From positions 62,001 to 126,000 of the forward strand of contig DF237073.1 in the NCBI GenBank assembly GCA_000708835.1: 64,000 nucleotides of DNA, read 5' to 3'. Within the stretch, counting starts at the first letter, position 1. The number at the start of each line of letters is the position of its first letter. The stretch comes from Klebsormidium nitens. Lineage: Eukaryota > Streptophyta > Klebsormidiophyceae > Klebsormidiales > Klebsormidiaceae. The notes beneath the pieces are model-generated. The model had not been told where the DNA came from and did no database searches. It saw only the letters and a program-made list of their open reading frames with translations. Below, piece by piece: positions 1 to 11,200 of this stretch. The translations under genes and the position numbers were made by a program.

Positions 1-551
1 AAACAATATCGGGTGATCGGCAGAAGGAGATTCACTGCCACATTTCACTGAATCGGGCCTTTCAAAATCTACGTAAATGATGCAAGGCTAATCTGTTTTG
101 CATCGACGTAGATCTCACGTAGCGCGAATCTGCGTCTTCGCATGCATAGAAACTCTGCAGAGCAAACGGCTGTTTGTTTCCCCTTTTGACTCATTAAACC
201 TCCAGTCCTAAGCTACTGCAAGCTGAGATCGACTCGGCTTTCGAACTTCTAGAGAAAGTAATTGTGTCCCACCATTGCATCCGACTCTTATTCAAATGCA
301 AAAGAGCGACTCCATAAGCTCCAGCAAGTCTCAGAACAGCTCCCACATCTCATTCAAGAAGGCGACCACTCCCCGCTTTCCTCGACTGACCCACTCCCTC
401 TCCCCGCATCCATTCTCAGCATCCCGACGGTGTGTTGTGAATCTTCTTTGTAAGGGCGATAGTTTCCCGTTGACACCAGGTTCTCTCTCTTTTTACGCAA
501 CGGCGACCAAAAGCCAGCATTTGAACTTACCACATCCTCTTTCCCGCAGGC
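1..551. other. upstream region of the oleosin-like gene
   Basis: No convincing coding exon. Two overlapping open frames lie at 262-453 and 275-817, but neither joins in frame to the start codon at 552. The sequence just before 552 ends in a pyrimidine-rich tract and a CAG at 547-549, so an intron in the 5' untranslated region is likely. A degraded copy of the 552 exon start is present near 403-432 and is listed separately. Confidence 0.4.
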
Positions 552-575
552 ATGGTCGCCATCCCGACGGTGCTC
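403..575 (+). repeat. degraded copy of the oleosin exon 1 start
   Basis: The stretch around 403-432 (CTCTCCCCGCATCC, then CATCCCGACGGTG) resembles 540-573, which holds the acceptor, start codon and first codons of the oleosin exon. The CATCCCGACGGTG core is identical at 420-432 and 561-573, 141 bp apart. The rest has diverged, so the match is short. Confidence 0.45.
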
Positions 576-2336
576 ATCGGCGGCGGCCTGCTGCTGCTGT
601 TCAGCCCGGTGCTGCTCGGCATCGCGGCCATCACGAGCCCCATCTGGGGCCCGATCGCCGCGCTCGCGCTCGCGGCGCCGCCCGTCCTCGGCGGCCTCAC
701 GCTCGCGGCCGTCCTCTTCGGGCTGTCCGTCTACTGGTTCTGGAACTTCATCAGGTGGGTCAGCTGCAGGGTTTACATAACCAGTGTCTGGTTTCTGTGA
801 ATGGATGTCCTCATTGAATTACTGGCCGTCCGCTTCGGGCTGTCCGTCTACTGGTTCTGGAACTTCATCAGGTGGGTTTGCTCGCGCGTTAACAAAACCA
901 GTGTCGTGTTTCTGCTTGTCTGGGGATTGCTCGTGGCTGGACCGCTGTCGTTTTTGGGCTGTCCGTCTTTTGGTTCTGGAACTTCATCAGGTGGGTTTGA
1001 TCGCGGGTTAGCGTGACCAGGGTCTTGTTTGCTAATTGCTTGGGGATTGCCCGTGGGTGTGCTTGACTGGGGCGTGATCCCCGGCAGTCGTTTTCGGGCT
1101 GTCCGTCTAGTGCTTTTGAAACTTCATCAGGTGGGTTTGTGGTTCGTGGCTTTGATCTGGATTTGCCAGTTTTTGTTTGCATCGGCGGGTTAGTGTCACG
1201 AGTTTCTGGCTTGGGTGACTGCTTTGGGGGTCTGCTAGCGTACTCGTGGGTGTGCTTGACGTGGGAATTGTTACCCGCCATCGTCTTCTTGCTGTCAGTC
1301 TACTGGGTCTGAAAAATCATCAAGTGGGTTTGCTTTGGGTTTGCCGATTTGGATGCCGAAATTACGGGTTGGAAAAGGATCGTTCGTTTATTTCTGATCA
1401 TCGGCTCAAGCTTTCGCAAAATGTTTCTGTACCAAATATATATCGAGTTTCGCAAAACAGTGTGTACAAGGAGTAACTCAAAACAAAGCCCGTTGCATTC
1501 TCTTTGGATGAGAATGAGCAGATGGGCGCGATTTGTTGAAGGGTTTCGAAGCAGTTTCGTAGTGGTGTAGTTGAATCAAAGGCGGTAAAACGTCAAGACA
1601 ATCCCTCTTGTTCCACTCTCTTGTAATAAGGTCTGATTCTTAGGGTTTCTCAATTGTTTATCTGATTGGAAGTGGTCACGAATTGTGGTTTCTCGACGGC
1701 CAGCTATATCAGGGCAGTCGATCGCTGACAAAGCATTCGGAGACGGAGGTTCAATTCATTCGGCCTTCGAGTGACCGGGTCTTTCAGATACAATCGAGCT
1801 CTGACATCTGGTCTTCTTTACAATCGGCCGTAGGCCCCTGAAAGACCAAGAAGGTGTCAGGTCGGTCAACAGTTGCCCACTTAAAGAATCTAAACCTCGG
1901 TTGACCAACTTTTTGATGAAAGTTCATGACGGAACAGAACGCACCCCGCATTTGCGGCCCGCTTCAGATCTCACCAGCTTTTCGCAACCACTAACCAGAT
2001 GGGCAAAAAACCCCGCTGCCGATCTTCCAGGACCAAGAACGCGCCGGCAGCGGAACATACCCCGAACACTCCAGATCTTCGCCGGATGCTCGTAACAAAA
2101 GTTCAGAATCTGGCAAACCTTGCTGCAGGTCTTCCAAGACCAAGAAGGCGCCGGTCGACCTGTACGAGGGCGCCAAGGAGGCGACGCAGAGGATCCCGTA
2201 CGTCACGCGCGATATCACACAGAAGGGGCGCGAGGCAACGGAATACGCGCAGAGGAAGGCGCGCGAGGCGGGGCAGCGCGCGGGGGAGGGGATGGAGAAG
2301 ACCGGGGAGGAAATCAAGCAGACCTCGCAGAAGTGA
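552..2336 (+). CDS. oleosin-like lipid-droplet protein, 2 exons
   Basis: Exons 552-754 and 2129-2336, joined in phase 2, encode 136 residues and are phase-checked. The first about 65 residues are almost wholly hydrophobic, with an SPIWGP element resembling the SPxxxP half of the oleosin proline knot. They end in an aromatic WFWNFIR stretch. The C-terminal half is a hydrophilic amphipathic helix rich in Lys, Arg, Glu and Gln with repeated AREAGQRAGE-like turns, as in oleosin tails. Oleosins coat storage lipid droplets, with the hairpin embedded in the lipid core. The full PxxxxxSP half of the knot is not clear, so it could be another hairpin protein of the droplet or ER. The start ATG follows a probable 5'-UTR acceptor. 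The intron is 1.37 kb and full of degraded copies of both its own splice sites. Confidence 0.68.
716..1335 (+). repeat. five tandem copies of the oleosin exon 1 end plus 5' splice site
   Basis: Copy 1 is the real exon end and donor at about 716-760. Further copies of the GCTGTCCGTCTACTGG...AACTTCATCAG|GTGGGT block lie at about 836-880, 956-999, 1096-1138 and 1288-1330, with spacings of about 120, 119, 141 and 190 bp. The intronic filler between copies is also related: GGGGATTGC, then GTGGGTGTGCTTGAC. Copy 2 is essentially identical to the exon. Copy 3 has a few changes. Copy 4 has a stop codon in the coding frame. Copy 5 is the most diverged, with CAAG|GTGGG altered to CAAGTGGG. Identity falls with distance from the exon. 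Confidence 0.9.
1825..2170 (+). repeat. tandem copies of the oleosin exon 2 acceptor region
   Basis: The real exon 2 start at 2122-2168 (CTTCCAAGACCAAGAAGGCGCC) has two weaker copies inside the intron, near 2020-2055 (CTTCCAGGACCAAGAACGCGCC) and near 1835-1870 (GAAAGACCAAGAAGGTGTC). The nearer copy is the better match. Confidence 0.7.
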
Positions 2337-2532
2337 AGCAGTGCCCGGGTTGAAGGGCCGGGAGGAGTGGGTGGTTAGGGGATCGGTTAATCAGACCTTC
2401 GCAGAAGTGGTGACGTGCCCGTGGCAAAGGGGCGGGGAGAGTCGGTGGTTAGGGGATTGGTTAAGCAAGCCTAGTAAACGTGAAGAGGTGCTTGGGGTAA
2501 ACGGCCGGGATGAGTGGCTCGTCAGGGAGTCG
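2311..2532 (+). repeat. three tandem copies of the oleosin 3' end
   Basis: A unit of about 74 bp starting in the last codons (AAGCAGACCTCGCAGAAGTG) and running into the 3' flank is repeated at about 2386-2459 and 2460-2532. Shared blocks include CGCAGAAGTG, GGTGGTTAGGGGAT and GGCCGGGA. The third copy is the most diverged. Confidence 0.8.
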
Positions 2533-4442
2533 CTGAGCGGAAGGTGGAGGGTTTGGACTTGGCGTGAGCTGGAGTAGGTGGGCTGCAGAATGGGCGGGAG
2601 ATGAAAAGGATCTGTGTTCGAGTGGCTTGAGTGCAGCTTCAACGGTAGGAGGATTCTGTATAGCAATCTGGCGAAGTGTCTGTAGTGCAATCGAAGAAAC
2701 GGAACTCAAATATCTGTGTACAAAGAGTCTCAAAGAGCACCTAGAGCAGGAATATGCCTCAGCATTTGTACAGACTTGACAAAGGGTCGATCGATGGCGA
2801 TAGAACCAGTGAGAGAATTTGTATGGCGTGTAGAGTAGGTGGATTGGGTGGGGCCCCACCAAAGATTTTGCAGGTGTAAGCCAGTTGTTTGAAGGGGAAC
2901 TTGCATCGCTAAATTGTAGATAGTTAACTGAGACCTGAGATTACTTCTGGTGCAACTACACCTGAAGACCTTCCAAACTCACAATCTGTGGTTGCACGAG
3001 CGGGAGTCCGATGCCGTGCCGTGCATGCCACCATATGTCCAATCGCAATACCAGTGTTCGTTATGCAAACTCTGACGATGATACGTAGGATTGGTTTCAG
3101 CATAACTTTTGGCTCCACGGCCTTTCGAAGACGATCAGAATCATATATCTCGGTGATCGAAACACCGTGACGGTAAGCAGTGGAGAGCTTGCATACGCAC
3201 TGCTTCCAATACAGTCGCATTCTCCTTGCCTCGTAGATTGAACCTGCAGCTCACTTTCCTAGTGTGCATGTTGCAATTATAAGCTTGAAGCACGATGCAG
3301 ATTGGCGAAATTTCGACTTGAAGCAACACTTTCACATGCGTGAATTGAGAGTCGACCTAGTGCGTTTCTGCCCATGCATGGGATCCTATCGTAAGAGCAT
3401 GCCATCGGTCGTGTCATATACAGCAATGTTCAAAGCACAGAGATCATTGCTTTGCTGATTGTGATCGAAGTCTATGCTTCAACCAAATAGCTTAATGTCC
3501 ATGTATGATGACGATATTGACATGCGTGCCGTGCAAGCAATTTGTATTGCTTAATGTGTAAGTTCATATTGCCTCTAACGAACGACCATTGAATACTGCC
3601 ACAACGTTGCATGCACCCAAGCCTGACCCCCGCGCCGGAGGGTCATGAAAAAACCTGTCAGCCATCCGCTTTGGACAAGGCAGGCCCAAATCATGAAATT
3701 CTCGACATGGGGGCACGATCAAACGGTCGTCCTTGCGAATTGAGCACTCCACGCAACTCGAGCAGTCCAAACGACGCGTGAATCAATAGCGGCATGGGAG
3801 GGAGACTTCCGGTTGCCGGTTGCAGTCAGTATGCACGAGCTGAACTTCAGACAAAAAGGGGAAGCGTCATGCGAGATAATGCAAATTCGTCCAGGATTTG
3901 AAGTAACAGACAAGGAGCAATTTGAGACCGACTCTCGCAAATCTGAGCCATCTGTTACCGCAGAAAATTAACGACGCTCTGCATGAAGAATGGTCTACTA
4001 CCTCCTACCCGAATACACTCTTGATTTATACATCTGCTTTCGATCAACCTAACACTACCTGTTTGTACAAGTATTTACACAGTCCTTGAGGAGCTCAGAT
4101 CATCACGTTGGCTACCCTATTTCGCCACAACCAAACAATAACGGCCTGCTGACTTGCGCCCTTGAACTTTGTCAGCAACTTGGCTGATGCTCTCAAGCAG
4201 AGCCACAGAAATGCGCCTTTGCTTCCCCAAGAACTCCACCCCTGCCGCTGTGACAGTCACCTAAATCCAGGCGATCCTACTGTGGCAAGTACTCCCTCAA
4301 ACGAAGGGCTCCATCCGATTTCAGCCTGTGGCTGCACAACGAGTGCTGCTGACCCGACTCTATTGGCGCAGCAGCTTCGCAAAAGGGGACGTCGCCAACA
4401 TGCAGAACACCTCCTCTTAAGCCGCGACCCTTCTGCCCCCGC
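2533..4442. other. convergent intergenic region
   Basis: Lies between the 3' ends of the oleosin-like gene and the RING gene. Short open frames occur on both strands, but none has plausible splice partners, domain sequence or the GC-rich codon use of neighbouring exons. I see no RNA gene or mobile element. Confidence 0.5.
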
Positions 4443-6576
4443 CTAAGCGACCCTGAGCCCCACCCGCGGTTTGTCCTCACCCCCTCTGTCCGCCGCCTCT
4501 CTCTTCTGCTGCCGCTTTGCTCGCCGCCCCGTCCCTTCCTTGCCCGTACCCCCAGCCAATGCCCCACTTTCCTCCCCCACTTTCTCCTTCCCTTTCCCAG
4601 ACGGCCCCGCCCCCGCGCCCCCAACCTTCTCCTTGCCCTTGCCCCTCGCCACTGAGGACGAGGGCGCCGCTTTGGGGGGCACCACGCGCGCCTCCTTACG
4701 GCCCCCCCTCACGAAACCGTCAGACCCCCAGCGCCGATTGCCAATGCGCAGCGTGGGCCGGCCCCCGTACTCATAGTATTCATCTCCGTCCTCCTCATAG
4801 TCGTCATAGTAGGACTCTTCTTGAGCCTCCCGGTAGTCGCTCTCGGCCTGCCAGGTGTCAGCGGCGCGGACGTACCAGGTGGCGCGCAACAGGAGGCACA
4901 CGCTCTCCTCAAGCATGACGTCACTCAGGCTACAGACAAGTAGAGACAGGGGGGTAAGCAGGTGAAACTTTCACCTGCCGAAGTGAAGTGAATGTTAGCG
5001 AAGAGTTTGACACGCGGTTAGGAGAATCTGGAACTCATATCTGCTTACAATGCACGCGGTCTCAAGGGTAGTACTCAAGATAGACAAGAGGTGCTACTAA
5101 TGAGGACGAACAAATTGCGGGAGACAATCCAACAAAAGTCAAGAGAGCAGAGATGCAACAGAGTCTCCAGGTTTTCGCGAAGGTTTGTTCCATTCACTTG
5201 TTCGCAACTTGCTGACTAGACATGTTGGAAGGAGAAGCAGGTAATCACAGGACTGATATCTATTTGCAGCACTGCAATCTTAGTAGGTCCGACCAACCAG
5301 ACTTTTCTTTTAAGCGCCAAACTTCAGAGTCCAGAAAATGACGCACCTGCCATCCAGGGTCTTGTATGTATAGAGCTTGGTGAAGGGCAGGCGGCATTGG
5401 GGACACCACGGAGTGGTATGGAACGTGGCCCAGCGCAGGATACAGTTTATGCTGCACAGGGCAAGGAGGATTGCAAAATGAGAAAATTTTATGAGCGATG
5501 ACGAAGAATGGATGCAGCTGAAGTTGCAAAGAAAGCAAGTGGAGCGAACTCAGTTTGAGTGCTCAGGACAAGCTGGACAACATGGGCCAGAAGATTGTGA
5601 TTTGCTCCACCAAGACAAGAAGTAGAATGCAAAAGGATTGAATTAACAAAGAGGACTCCGCAAAAAGCACAATCTAGGCAGCTTCTCTACAGCTTTACGG
5701 AGCACAATCTGGCCTCCAAAACGTACACAAATGGAAACGGCTTCGTTCCTGGCCAACATTCAGCATCTGCATTCCTGCAGGTCATGAAAGGAAAGCCCCC
5801 CTGCCCCATAAACCAGCCTGGCACTGCATTCAGCCTACAAAGTGGTCTCAGCACAGACGCAATGCTCACCAGTAGGCGTGCTCGCAACCTTTGACCTGTG
5901 CTGTGCTGGCGGCAGCAATGACATCGCGGCAGATGGCGCAAATCCAATCGTCGCCCTCAGCCAGAAACGAGGCAGCAAAATCTGCAGTCGCTACTGCTAG
6001 ACCTGCGGCGCCCGCGTGCTGGTGGCCCTCTCCGCATGCATGGTTGCTTGACTGGAGTGCCGGTTGAGCAGTGTCAATTGTTGCCGAATGCTGGAACGAG
6101 CACCAAGTAGAGACAGGGAATGAGCCACAGAAGCTAAGGTCAGACAACCTTGACCCAACTGTAAATGAGGGCGGCGTCTGGACCTCGCAAGCTTTTTTTG
6201 TAAACCGTCTTCTTGAAGCAGACGCAAGACTCTGCTCTCTTTGCTGAAGCACACACATGTATGAATCTTCGGACACCTAGAGTTGTGAGAGGCTTTCATA
6301 CCCATTCATCAGCAAGATGCATGTAAAAGAGAAGCAGGAACATGGATTGCAGGCAAACATCCTGGCAAATGCGTGCAGGTACGACAAAAAACCTCTGCTC
6401 AGAAGCACAAATCTTGCCGCTCTGAACCAGGACAGTCAGAAGATGCACAAGAAAGAATAAGCACTCTTGTTTCTCACCAGTGACTGGGCCTGTGCCGCCC
6501 CTGCTTGCTCCAGAGCAAAGAGAATCTCAGGTTCCTGCAGGTCCTCCACAAATCTCTCCCAGTCTGAGCCCTCCAT
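4443..6576 (-). CDS. RING-type (C3HC4) zinc-finger protein, 4 exons
   Basis: Exons in transcription order are 6576-6478, 6090-5870, 5451-5347 and 4929-4443, giving 303 residues, phase-checked. The RING finger spans three exons: Cys84-x2-Cys87, Cys102-x-His104-x2-Cys107-x2-Cys110, then Cys123-x2-Cys126. Cys107 is created exactly at an exon junction, which supports the splice. After the ring comes LSDVMLEESVCLLLRATWYV, which I recognise from a family of plant RING proteins, then an acidic Tyr-rich stretch and a basic low-complexity tail with GKGKEKVG repeats. RING domains of this type usually recruit an E2 in ubiquitin transfer; the substrate is unknown. The least certain boundary is the start of exon 2 (6090). 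The frame is open upstream of the chosen ATG to at least 6702. Confidence 0.75.
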
Positions 6577-7431
6577 GGGTCCCCAATATTCCAAAGGCCG
6601 CCGACCAACAACCAGCTCTTTAGAACCAGCTACTCTTCGGACCGCTCTGTACTTTTCCGCCCAACTTCTCCTAGCTACCCTACCTACTGACCAGAAAAAC
6701 AAGGCACGTCAGCCTCAGCGGTGCCGCAGAACCCTGACTCCTCCTTGGATTAAGAACAGACCAGGAACAGCCCTAGGCAATTCAAAGAATGAATAACGTT
6801 CAACAATATGCAATTATATAATTTGAAAAGCTAATCGACTGGACAGCGGCGTGCTGTCACGGTACTTTTTAGCACAGATCCCTGGCACTCAAACCCTAAG
6901 CCTGGTCCCCGAGACGCCTTGGATGCAGGCCGACTGCCCTATTGAACAGAAGCGATCCCAAACTACGGTGGCCCAGGTATGTGCCAGGTCACCTAACCCA
7001 ACGCCCCTGAATCTGTTACGAACAGGCGCCCTAACCAGCGCCTTCCTCCTTCCTACAGCCTATACAGATAGCTAGCGACGTTCTGAGCCACACAGAGAGA
7101 AGCTCCCCAGATTCAAAACGCAACGTTGAGGATGGTTCAATTTCTCGTCGAAAGCTTGCATCAAGGCCACGTGTGACCGCTTAGCTTCAGATTCAAATCG
7201 AAGATTCGACGGGATCCCCTCGACATCGCAGCAACGGCCAGCGTAACGCGTTGCACTTCTTTCAAATTAGGGTTTGCAGTACCTGCTTGTGCGCCAAACC
7301 CTAAGCTTGTGCTTGATTTCCAACTCATGCTTTGTGTGTGTTTGCAGCATTGCGCAGGTTCCACTTCCAACAGCAGTTTGCAGGCTTTGGGGGCTGGCCC
7401 CTGCTCCTTGCAATCGCGTCAAGGTGCAGGA
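6577..7431. promoter_or_regulatory. divergent intergenic region with telo-box motifs
   Basis: Separates the divergently transcribed RING gene and the 7432 gene. AAACCCTAAG occurs at 6891-6900 and 7296-7305, and the reverse motif TTAGGGTTT at about 7267-7275. AAACCCTA is the plant telo-box, found in promoters of growth and translation genes. Its function here is inferred. A CAG at about 7345-7347 could end a 5'-UTR intron of the 7432 gene. Confidence 0.4.
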
Positions 7432-8025
7432 ATGCATCTCGACGGCAGCAACACTGACGAGATCGCGAAGACGAGGCCTGCCTCGCCGCAGAGCTCTCGT
7501 GCCCTTGCTGATCTCACCTTTGTGCAGAACAAGTCCATTTTGCGGTGGTTGCGGGCAGTCAAGGAGGACATAGCAGATTTGGAGACTGTGTCAGGAGCTG
7601 CACTTCTGTGCGATGAGAGAGTCGAGGACCTGAGGAAAGCCAATGCACTCTTGGCAGAACTAGAGGTGAAGGTGGCTGCAATGCCAGCGGAGGAATTCGC
7701 GACAGCAAACGTGGCTCTGAAATCACATTGCCCTCCCGTGCAGCAAAAGAACGAAAACGTAGTGTATAGGAGGGAGGGCCCACCAAGCCCTGCCGTGATC
7801 AGGCGTTCGCAGACCGCCGCTGTGCTGGGAATGAAGAGACACTGCGAGAGGAACATTGCATACTTGCTGGAAAGGACTGTTCGGTCTGAAGAAGAGGAGG
7901 ACGAGCTGAAGGTTGAGAGAGAATTGCTGGCTCAAGTGGAGGCTGAGATTGCAGCGACACCAGCAGAAGACCTTGCTGATGTAGAAGCCCGGATTGCGGA
8001 GCGTCAGAAGATAAGGAGGACTTGA
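7432..8025 (+). CDS. hypothetical coiled-coil protein with an internal duplication
   Basis: Uninterrupted frame of 197 residues from the ATG at 7432. I do not recognise the family. It is Glu-, Ala- and Leu-rich and predicted helical. Two halves resemble each other: LLAELEVKVAAMPAEEFA in the first and LLAQVEAEIAATPAEDLA in the second, each preceded by a charged helix and followed by an Ala-rich end. The region between is Pro- and Ser-containing and less ordered. No signal peptide or membrane segment is visible. The frame is also open upstream of this ATG, so a longer spliced form is possible. Its 3' end is only 219 bp from the start of the next gene on the same strand. Confidence 0.6.
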   Translation: MHLDGSNTDEIAKTRPASPQSSRALADLTFVQNKSILRWLRAVKEDIADLETVSGAALLCDERVEDLRKANALLAELEVKVAAMPAEEFATANVALKSHCPPVQQKNENVVYRREGPPSPAVIRRSQTAAVLGMKRHCERNIAYLLERTVRSEEEEDELKVERELLAQVEAEIAATPAEDLADVEARIAERQKIRRT

Positions 8026-8244
8026 CCAGCAGGATCGTGTTCTTCACCAACACGCGTGTCCCCTCCTGAAGTGTCTAACATTGTTTAGAAGGTCAATTGG
8101 TGGTACTAGGATACAAACGAAGGCAATCTTGTGTCTGTGGCATACTGAATGTAGCGGGGCTGTGTGCCCCTCCTGCGCTAGGTCAAGCAGGTCGAACCAG
8201 GGACAAGAAGTTTCTAGGAGAAGGTCTGCACTCGGTCCCTGTCC

Positions 8245-11200
8245 ATGAACGAAAACATTGGCTTTAGTATAGAATTTGAGTCTGACACAAAAGCATTCCT
8301 AAACAGCAGTGCCCCTGAACAAGCCTCAACTAGTATGATGGCTAAGCCGCTCAGATCTCGGCCCCAGGGATCAAACAGTCACCTAGCTGGGGCTGCCAAG
8401 TTCTTCGTTGGGATCACCGTAGTCTCTGTCCTTATGGTCGTTCTGGGCCCTAGGCTGTCTTTGGGTGCCCGGCGCCTCACAGAGGAGATCATCAGGTGAG
8501 ATCACATTCCCAACGAAGCACAGAGTTCAAAGTCGTCTTTGCGCTTCAGCAAGCTGCTACACAGTACAACTGCTCGATTACGTAATGGCTCCATATGTGA
8601 GAAGCTGCTGAAAGCTCTGACACCAACCTAGTTTGGGCCCTGTCTCCTGGTTAGGACCAATCTCCTGGCCGCAAGTAGCGAGGCCTTCTCATCGGACATC
8701 TGTCAACCAGTGGCGTTGATTCGTTTGTGCAGCTACCAAGAGGTGCTATCGTCCCTTGACGCCCAATCCCAATCAGAGGGGGACCCCGTTCACACCACTT
8801 CCCACCACTCCTCCCATCAAGGTGTGAATGCGATTACGGAAGAAGGCAAGGAAGGAGATGGAGTTGTAAAGAAGGAAGCAACCAACGGATGGGGAAACAG
8901 TAAAGACGAGTTGGACGAACAGCCTGCTAGAAAGAAGACGGCTGGGGCGGGGGCCACCGAGGGGGGCAGCATCCACGTGATTGTGACGAGCAACGGCTCT
9001 CCCTACCTCAACTGGCAGACCCGGATCATGTACCACAGCTTCAAGAAGGTTCGCTCAAAGGATGTTCTCTCGTCATTCCAATTCAACTGGGCGTTGGAAG
9101 CAGTCAATCTTAAAACGAGCCTCCAATTAGACAAGGACGTCGACAAAGGTTGGGTTTGGTTGTCCACACTTCGAACTTTTGCTGTGATGGCATCTGTCGA
9201 TTCTGAGTACTTGTGGCGACTCTGCTTTTGATTGCACTGATTGGTCTGTTCCTGACACTTGTCACTCAATTGTCACCCAGCGTTAACCTGCCAAAAGCAA
9301 CATCACCTGGTGCTCGAATCCACGGACTGACATCCTTACATCCCATCTGAAACGTACAGTTGTGAGGTATGTTGTCCACGAAGAGGGGAAGTCTGAACGC
9401 CAACCGAAACAATGGAAGAGACAATTCATGCTTTCGGCAAGAACACCTTCACACCAAACCTTCCTGTTTCATCCAGGTGGCAAGCACGCCGGGCAGTGCC
9501 ATGCACCACTTCACGCGCGTGTTGCACCGCTCCTCGGACGACGTCCTCATGGGGGAAATTCCCACCGTTCGAGTGGAGCCCCTGGACCCGTCCTGCGACG
9601 TGTGGTGTGAATACCCCGTGGCCAGCCGACCGTCCGCCATCCTGCAGTGGCTCGAGTCGGGGGACCCCAAGGGGGACTGGGTGCTCATGGCCGAGACGGA
9701 CCACTTGTTTGTCAAGTGAGGATCTCTTTTCCTGATGACAAACTTCATCAACGGGTCAAAGGGCTCTCCGCTCTCCTTGAAGTTATCCCATTGTCAGGAA
9801 GGTTGCGAAAAGGATTCACTCGAGTAGATAAGGTTCCGGGAAGAAGAGAGTCTGGGCAAAACTCAGAGTTTCTGACCAAGTGGGACGGGGCAAGGGCTCT
9901 TGTCAGGGTACTCTGCCTCGACTCTTTGCTTTCCTGCACTTGACTCTCGCCCTTTCGCTCGTTTCTCGCTTCGATCTCAAGGCCGTGAAACCCCGGGAGT
10001 GCGCTAGCTATGGGCGCCTTACGAGCTTCTGAACACTCTGTCTCGGTTGAGACCGCTTCGGCACAACGAATGGGTGAGCTGCGGTTTGTGTTGCGAGGCG
10101 TATCCAGGTTTGACATCGGACGAATCTGTCGAGTATTGACTTTCTGTTAACGGTTCCTAAAACGGTTCCTACAGGCCATTTGCCGTTCCGGCGTCCGGCC
10201 GGAATGTGGGCTTTCCGTTCAGCTACATGGCGCCTCAGGCAGGAGAGCTACGGAGCTACATGAAGAGGTGAACCAGATGCTCAAAACATGTGTGAAAATT
10301 GCACTTCAGAGAAGCACCGTTTGAGGTTTCTGGCGGCCATGCTCCTTTGCTGCAATTAAGAGATGAGATTGTTGAGATCTGCTGAAGCTGAAGAGACGTA
10401 CTTTGCATGCCGGTTCTGAAGCGATCCACTAGATCCTGTCCACTTTCAGGACAGCGGAGTCTCAAGTCGATCGATGTTTGACGATTGCTTTTGTAGTATA
10501 TCAAGCGCTCTTTCAAGTCAACAGGAACCTTTTTTTAGCTTCTACAGTGGACAGCGGCATTCTTCTAGCGTCCTGGAGTCAACGATCATTCTGTTTTCCT
10601 TTGGTGCACCACGTTGCTTATTGGGCGGCAACTCGAGCTCACTTGGTTTGCCGCTCACCAAAATGTACGTTCGTTGTGTGCAGGTTGTACGACTGTGCTG
10701 ACTGCTCCGTGAGCGACATCCCTCCAACCGGCAACGCGCCGCTCCTCATGAAGATCGAGGACATGAGGTAATATTCTCTCCTCGGTCTTATTATTCTTTG
10801 CGGCTACGGGTGATGCATTCCTCAAGGTGCGACATTCACAGCACTCGGGCCGTGCCTGGACGTCAGGCCGGTTAGGAAAGCTCTGTATATCAGAATCATT
10901 AGCTTCATCCAGAACTCTTCGGAAAGTCTTTCTTTCTCTTTCGTCAAATGCCGAAGCAACGCTTTCAGGCCGAGTCTGAGGGCCGCCGCTTGCCCTCTGC
11001 AATCGTCTCTGTCAAGTGGCTTTTTTGCGAAGACGACCAACGAAGACCTTCTTCTTTGCAGGAAGGTCATCCCTTTGTGGGTTGACGTCACAGCGCAGAT
11101 AGAGGAAGACGAGGACGCAAAGAAGAAGCTGGGGTGAGCGAGCGGCCTCTTGCATCCTTTTCAAAATCTGCTCTTTGCAGGTTCCCAAGCATCTTCCGAC

